DNA of 64,000 nt from Bryobacterales bacterium. Its GTDB lineage: Bacteria > Acidobacteriota > Terriglobia > Bryobacterales > Bryobacteraceae. The DNA lies in contig JADJOP010000003.1 in assembly GCA_016713735.1 (NCBI GenBank), positions 186,001 to 250,000 of the forward strand, given 5' to 3'. Made by a program: the position numbers and the translations under genes. The notes under the pieces were generated by a model. It worked only from the letters and a program-made list of their open reading frames with translations. It searched no databases and had not been told where the DNA came from. Below are positions 59,762 through 64,000 of this stretch, in pieces (position 1 is the first letter of the stretch; each line of letters starts with the position of its first letter).

Positions 59762-60907
59762 ATGACTGTGAACCTACTGCGATCAGCCGCTCTTTCGTGC
59801 CTCTTGATGGCCGCGCCGGCCCTCGCGCAGACAACCACCACACCACCGGCCCCGCCTGCCGACCCAGCACCGCCTCCGGCCGACGACGCACCGTGGTCAC
59901 TCGGGGGAATCGACTTCAGTGGCTATGTCGACGCCTACGCCAACGTCAACTTCAACAATCCCCAGTCCGGCTTCCAGGCCGGCTACCGCACCTTCGACGC
60001 CAAGGCCAACAGCTTCTCTCTGAATTTCGCTACCCTCACCATGGCCCACGACGCCGATCCCATCGGCTTCCGCATGGATATGGGCTTCGGGCGCGGCTAT
60101 GAGATCTTTCACCTCTTTGAGCCCCTCGGCGCCGACCAGCGCAACATCGTGCGCAACATCATGCAGGCCTACGTCTCGGTGAAACCCAAAAACGCCGGCG
60201 GCCTGCAGTTCGACTTCGGCAAGTTCGTCACCAGCGCCGGCGCCGAACCCACTGAAACCCACCTCAACTGGAACTACTCCCGCTCGCTCATCTATTCGCT
60301 TGGGCCGTTCTACCACTTCGGCGCCCGCATCTCAAAACCCGTCACCAGCTACTGGACCACCGGCGTCCAGATCACCAACGGATGGAACAATGTCGACGAC
60401 AACAACACGGGCAAGACGTTTGGCTTCACCAACGCCTTCACCGGCAAGAAAGCCTCTTACTTCGTCACTTACTACGGCGGTCCGGAAAAGACCGGCACCA
60501 ATGAGGGCTGGCGCCACTTCTTCGACCAGGTGGTCACCTTCACCCCCCACGACAAGGCGAGCTTTTACGTCAACTACGACTACGGCCGCGAGCGCGCCCT
60601 GGACGGCTCGGTGGGCATCATCAGCGCCGTCGCCGGGGCGGCCAAGTTCCAGGCCAACGACTGGTTTGCCCTCAGCCCGCGCATTGAGTACTTCAACGAC
60701 CGCGGCATCTGGACCTCGGGCACCGTGCAGAAGATCAAGGAGTTCACCCTCACCGCCGAGTTCAAGCACAAGAAGGGCCTCATGACCAAGCTCGAGTACC
60801 GCCACGACTGGTCAAACGAAGCCGTCTTCATGGACAGCAAGGGCATGCCGAAGAAGAGCGAGGACACGCTCGTGCTCGGCATCATCGCCTACTTCGGGCC
60901 GAAATAG
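59762..60907 (+). CDS. Outer-membrane beta-barrel porin (BBP2/OmpL-like)
   Basis: A 381-residue protein with a signal ending ALAQ, a Pro-rich linker, then a barrel of alternating strands (SGYVDAYANVNFNNPQ, FSLNFATLTMAHD, FRMDMGFGRGYEIF, SFYVNYDYGRE, TKLEYRHDWSN) ending in a C-terminal aromatic strand IIAYFGPK. It fits the porin-2/DUF1597-type outer-membrane proteins. It is divergent from amtB, so it may be a nutrient porin linked to nitrogen supply. Followed by a strong terminator. Confidence 0.85.
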   Translation: MTVNLLRSAALSCLLMAAPALAQTTTTPPAPPADPAPPPADDAPWSLGGIDFSGYVDAYANVNFNNPQSGFQAGYRTFDAKANSFSLNFATLTMAHDADPIGFRMDMGFGRGYEIFHLFEPLGADQRNIVRNIMQAYVSVKPKNAGGLQFDFGKFVTSAGAEPTETHLNWNYSRSLIYSLGPFYHFGARISKPVTSYWTTGVQITNGWNNVDDNNTGKTFGFTNAFTGKKASYFVTYYGGPEKTGTNEGWRHFFDQVVTFTPHDKASFYVNYDYGRERALDGSVGIISAVAGAAKFQANDWFALSPRIEYFNDRGIWTSGTVQKIKEFTLTAEFKHKKGLMTKLEYRHDWSNEAVFMDSKGMPKKSEDTLVLGIIAYFGPK

Positions 60908-60967
60908 GCGGCTCCGCCCGCCCGGCCTCCGCGCCGGTGCGACACACCTCTTGGACGTAAACCCCTT

Positions 60968-61002
60968 ACCGGTGGCGCGGACTTCCGCTCCACCGGTTTT
61001 TT
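60968..61002 (+). terminator. Intrinsic terminator after the porin gene
   Basis: ACCGGTGG (60968-60975) pairs with CCACCGGT (60990-60997), with an inner GCGGA/TCCGC stem, followed by TTTTTT at 60997-61002. A textbook rho-independent terminator on the plus strand. Confidence 0.9.
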
Positions 61003-61090
61003 GCGTCCGCGCCCGGTCTTTTCCCCGCCCCTTGGTTTGCGCTAGCCTCAATAGGGTTCGCCGCCGCCTTACCACAGCCGGCATACAACT

Positions 61091-61561
61091 ATGGACACCG
61101 AAGCGCTCCTCCGCCGTTCCATTGAAGTCGCCGTGGACAATGTCCGCCTCGGCCGGGGCGGGCCGTTTGGCGCCATCGTCGCCCGCGAAGGCACGATCAT
61201 CGCCGAGGGGATGAACCTGGTGACCTCCTCGCTCGACCCCACAGCACATGCCGAAGTGGTCGCCCTGCGCCGCGCCTGCCAGGCCCTGGGCCGCTTTGAC
61301 CTGCGCGGCTGCGAAGTGTTCGCCAGTTGCGAGCCCTGCCCGATGTGCCTGGCCGCCTGCTACTGGGCGCGCGTGGACCGCATCTGGTTTGCCGCCACCA
61401 AACACGACGCCGCCGCGGCCGGCTTTGACGACTCGCTCCTCTACGAGGAAATCCCCCGCGCCATCGACGAACGCCGCATTCCCACCCGCCAGCTGCTGTG
61501 GGAAGAGGGCCGGGCCCCCTTCCACGAGTGGGGCCGCTCGCTGAAGCGTGTGGAATACTGA
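61091..61561 (+). CDS. Nucleoside/guanine deaminase (cytidine deaminase fold)
   Basis: A 156-residue zinc deaminase. HAEVVAL carries His and the proton-shuttling Glu; CEPCPMCLAACYW supplies two zinc cysteines. FDDSLLYEEI near the C-terminus matches the GuaD guanine deaminase type better than TadA. It would convert guanine to xanthine. It starts a run with potA 5 bp downstream. Confidence 0.85.
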   Translation: MDTEALLRRSIEVAVDNVRLGRGGPFGAIVAREGTIIAEGMNLVTSSLDPTAHAEVVALRRACQALGRFDLRGCEVFASCEPCPMCLAACYWARVDRIWFAATKHDAAAAGFDDSLLYEEIPRAIDERRIPTRQLLWEEGRAPFHEWGRSLKRVEY

Positions 61562-61566
61562 CGCCG

Positions 61567-62550
61567 ATGCCGCTGCTTGAGGTCGACGCCGTCACGCGCC
61601 GCTACCCCGGACATCTCGCCGTCGACCAGGTCTCGTTCTCCGTCGAACAGGGCCAGCTGTTTGCGCTGCTCGGCCCCTCCGGCTGCGGCAAAACCACGAC
61701 GCTGCGGCTCATTGCCGGCTTTGAGCAGCCGGACGCGGGCCGCATCCGCCTGCACGGCGAAGCCATCACGCACCTGCCGCCGTATGAGCGGCGCGTCAAC
61801 ACTGTCTTTCAGAACTACGCTCTGTTCCCGCACCTCACGGCGCGCGCCAACGTGGAGTTTGGGTTGCGGCATGAGCGGGTGCGGCGCGTTGCGCCGGGGC
61901 AGGCCTCCACGCCCGCACGCGACGCCGCCGCACGCGTCGACGCCGTCCTCGAACTGGTCCAAATGACGGGCAAGGCCGGCAGCCGCCCGGCGCAGCTTTC
62001 CGGCGGCGAGAAGCAGCGCATCGCCCTGGCCCGCTCGCTCGTGCTCGCGCCGGACGTGCTGCTGCTGGACGAACCGCTCTCAGCGCTTGATCCGAATCTG
62101 CGCAAGCAGGTGCGCGGCGAGTTGAAAGCGCTGCAGCGCCGCACGGGGGTGACCTTCCTGATGGTGACCCACGACCAGGAAGAGGCCCTCTCCATGGCCG
62201 ACTCGATCGGCGTCATGAACGCCGGCCGCCTGGAGCAGACCGGCGCGCCGCGCGATCTCTACCACCGCCCCCGCACGCGCTTTGTCGCCGGCTTCCTCGG
62301 CGCGGTGAACTGGATCGACGGCTTGGGCGTTCGCCCCGAAGCCGTCCACATCGAGCGCGACGGCACGCGCGGCCGCGATGCCACGATCCTCGCCGTCACC
62401 TTCCTGGGCAACTGCGTTCGTGTCGAGGCTGAGCTTACCAACGGGCTCCGGCTCGTCAGCGAAATTCAGAATCCACGCTCCGAATTCCATCCCGGCGACC
62501 ATGTCCGCCTCTGGTGGCGTGGCGAAGATGAGATGCGCCCCGAGGCCTAG
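61567..62550 (+). CDS. potA: Polyamine-type ABC transporter ATPase PotA
   Basis: A 327-residue ABC ATPase from ATG 61567. Walker A GPSGCGKTT, signature LSGGEKQR, Walker B VLLLDEPLSALD, H-loop VTHDQEEA; the C-terminal TOBE domain is VRPEAVHIERDG onward. It energises import with PotB and PotC, encoded right after. The family imports spermidine/putrescine, but related systems take other organic cations. Confidence 0.92.
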   Translation: MPLLEVDAVTRRYPGHLAVDQVSFSVEQGQLFALLGPSGCGKTTTLRLIAGFEQPDAGRIRLHGEAITHLPPYERRVNTVFQNYALFPHLTARANVEFGLRHERVRRVAPGQASTPARDAAARVDAVLELVQMTGKAGSRPAQLSGGEKQRIALARSLVLAPDVLLLDEPLSALDPNLRKQVRGELKALQRRTGVTFLMVTHDQEEALSMADSIGVMNAGRLEQTGAPRDLYHRPRTRFVAGFLGAVNWIDGLGVRPEAVHIERDGTRGRDATILAVTFLGNCVRVEAELTNGLRLVSEIQNPRSEFHPGDHVRLWWRGEDEMRPEA

Positions 62551-62551
62551 C

Positions 62552-63385
62552 ATGACCCCGCGCACCTGGTTCCTGCTGCCCGCCCGCGCCGTGATGGCGC
62601 TGCTGTTCGCCGTCCCCATGCTCATCGTGGCCGCCTACAGCCTGCTCACGCGCGGCGCCTACGGCGGGCAGGGCGCTCCCTGGACGCTCACCAACTACGC
62701 CCGCCTGGTGGACCCGCTCTACCTGGAGATTCTGCTGAAATCCTTCTGGATCGCCGCCCTTGCCACCGCCCTCTGCCTCCTCCTCGGTTTCCCGCTGGCG
62801 CTCTTCATCGCCCGCGCCCGCAAGCGCAAGACGCTCTGGCTCGCGCTGGTGACGCTCCCCTTCTGGACCAGCTTCCTCGTCCGCACCTACGCCTGGATGT
62901 TCCTGCTGCGCGACACCGGGCTCATCAACACGATCCTGCTCGGCCTCGGCCTGGTCAGCGAGCCTCTGCCCTTGCTCTATAACGATGCCGCCGTCGTCCT
63001 CGGCCTCGTGTATGGCTACCTGCCCTTCGCGGTCCTTCCGGTTTACGCCGTGCTCGACCGCATCGGTCCCGAACTGCTGGAGGCCGCCGAGGATCTCGGC
63101 GCGACGCCGGCCCAAGTCGTCCGCCGCATCGTGCTGCCGCTGGCGCGGCCTGGCCTGCTGGCGGGCGCGGTGTTGGTTTTTGTCCCCTGCCTCGGCGCCT
63201 ACCTGACGCCTGACCTGATGGGCGGCGGCAAGAGCATCCTCATCGGCAACGTCATCCAGAACCAGTTCACCAACGCCCGCGACTGGCCCTTCGGCGCGGC
63301 CCTCTCCGCCGTGCTCATGGTGATCGTCATGGGGCTGCTGCTTTTGGTCCGGCGCAAGACCTCCGAACACGGAGGCCTGCTGTGA
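62552..63385 (+). CDS. potB: Polyamine-type ABC transporter permease PotB
   Basis: A 277-residue permease from ATG 62552 with six transmembrane spans and the EAA cytoplasmic loop LLEAAEDLGATPAQVVRRI. It forms the channel together with PotC. It overlaps potC by 4 nt. Confidence 0.9.
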   Translation: MTPRTWFLLPARAVMALLFAVPMLIVAAYSLLTRGAYGGQGAPWTLTNYARLVDPLYLEILLKSFWIAALATALCLLLGFPLALFIARARKRKTLWLALVTLPFWTSFLVRTYAWMFLLRDTGLINTILLGLGLVSEPLPLLYNDAAVVLGLVYGYLPFAVLPVYAVLDRIGPELLEAAEDLGATPAQVVRRIVLPLARPGLLAGAVLVFVPCLGAYLTPDLMGGGKSILIGNVIQNQFTNARDWPFGAALSAVLMVIVMGLLLLVRRKTSEHGGLL

Positions 63386-64000
63386 ACCGCGCCCTCTCGC
63401 TCTATGCCGCCCTTGCCTACCTCTTCCTCCACGCCCCGCTGGCGATCCTTGCCCTGTTCAGCTTCAACTCGTCGAAGTACACGGTGTGGGAGGGGGCCTC
63501 GCTGGTGTGGTACCGCGCCTTGCTTGCCGATACGCGGCTGCTCGAAGCGGCGTTGAACAGCCTGCTCATCGGCGCCGCCGCTACCGTGCTGGCCACCGTC
63601 ATCGGAACGCTGGCCGCCTACGGCCTGTGGCAGCGCCGCGCGCCGTGGCTCGAAGGCTCGCTCTATCTCTCGCTCGTCACACCGGAAGTCGTCACCGGCG
63701 TTTCGCTGCTGGCCTTCTACCAGTGGATCTTCCGCTTCCTCGACGTGCGCCTGGGCCTCCACACCGTCATCGCCGCCCACGTCATGTTCTCTCTGGCCTT
63801 CGTTGTGATCGTCGTCATGGCCCGCCTGCGCACCATCGACCGCACGCTGGAAGAGGCCGCGCTCGACCTGGGGGCCACGGAAACGCAGACCTTCCTGCGC
63901 GTCACCCTGCCCCAGCTTGCCCCCGCCATCGGCACGGCCGCGCTGCTCGTGTTCGCCATCAGCTTTGACGATTACGTGATCACCAGCCTCGTCGCCGGCG
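63382..64000 (+). CDS. potC: Polyamine-type ABC transporter permease PotC, 5' part
   Basis: Starts at GTG 63382, inside the potB stop (GTGA), and runs off the right edge with 206 codons visible. Membrane spans include LFLHAPLAILALFSFNSSKY, and the EAA loop is LEEAALDLGATETQTF; FDDYVITSLVAG is typical of PotC. A substrate-binding protein (potD) probably lies beyond the window. Confidence 0.9.
   Translation, partial: MNRALSLYAALAYLFLHAPLAILALFSFNSSKYTVWEGASLVWYRALLADTRLLEAALNSLLIGAAATVLATVIGTLAAYGLWQRRAPWLEGSLYLSLVTPEVVTGVSLLAFYQWIFRFLDVRLGLHTVIAAHVMFSLAFVVIVVMARLRTIDRTLEEAALDLGATETQTFLRVTLPQLAPAIGTAALLVFAISFDDYVITSLVAG

Noticed and set aside
1..64000. tRNA, rRNA, tmRNA or insertion sequences
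   Set aside because: No tRNA-like TTCGA arms in cloverleaf context, no rRNA stretches and no transposase frames or terminal repeats were seen.

Overview
The window looks like chromosomal DNA of a high-GC Gram-negative bacterium, most likely an acidobacterium of the Solibacter/Bryobacter type. The strongest pointer is a secreted protein (21602-23509) ending in the Solibacter-type C-terminal domain. Other pointers are outer-membrane and lipoprotein genes, a fused cytochrome b/c respiratory gene, a sulfatase, a full set of bacillithiol genes and many exported proteins of no known function. No rRNA, tRNA, CRISPR array or complete insertion sequence was seen.

Layout. 0-4 kb: the end of a RecB-like nuclease gene, a DUF697-like gene, then a visibly lower-GC island with a Phd/PIN pair, hicAB and a CPBP membrane protease. 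4-8.2 kb (+): CocE-type hydrolase, lipoprotein, acyl-CoA dehydrogenase. 8.2-23.5 kb (-): enoyl-CoA hydratase and CitE-like lyase, ComEA-like protein, prepilin peptidase, sulfatase, carbamoyltransferase, gltX, rsmA, a sigma/anti-sigma pair, bshA, a histidine kinase with a beta-propeller lipoprotein, an exported methyltransferase and the Solibacter-domain protein. 23.6-25.4 kb (+): a FecR-domain protein, a helical exported protein and a tiny cysteine-rich protein. 25.5-30.6 kb: M15 peptidase, PIG-L deacetylase (possible BshB), ilvD, SDR, DsbA-like protein and a vapBC module. 30.7-36 kb: sodA, gatCA, a DciA-like gene, small unknowns, an NhaR-like regulator and an HPF-like gene. 36-40 kb: a broken alpha/beta hydrolase, an intergenic region with structured tandem repeats, a possible non-coding RNA and a huge poly-G/poly-C palindrome, then an MFS transporter and a broken serine hydrolase. 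40-52 kb: DUF3500, rlmN, M16 peptidase, LemA, a probable sugar-acid oxidation set (aldehyde dehydrogenase, FAH-family dehydratase, HpcH aldolase), bshC, cyaY, hemW and threonine aldolase. 52-55 kb: two hemerythrins and a Rieske/cytochrome b-c complex. 55-59.4 kb (-): amtB-glnK-glnD nitrogen control. 59.7-64 kb (+): porin, guanine-deaminase-like enzyme and a potABC polyamine transporter cut by the window edge.

Three cautions. First, at least seven single-base indels, mostly in homopolymers, break six otherwise well-conserved genes (rsmA, ilvD twice, an alpha/beta hydrolase, a serine hydrolase, bshC, cyaY); sequencing error is the likeliest cause. Second, the poly-G/poly-C tract at 37.7 kb may mark an artificial join, so synteny across it is uncertain. 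Third, several regulators and toxin-antitoxin genes have a sigma70-like -10 box ending exactly 6 nt before the start codon, which points to leaderless transcripts.
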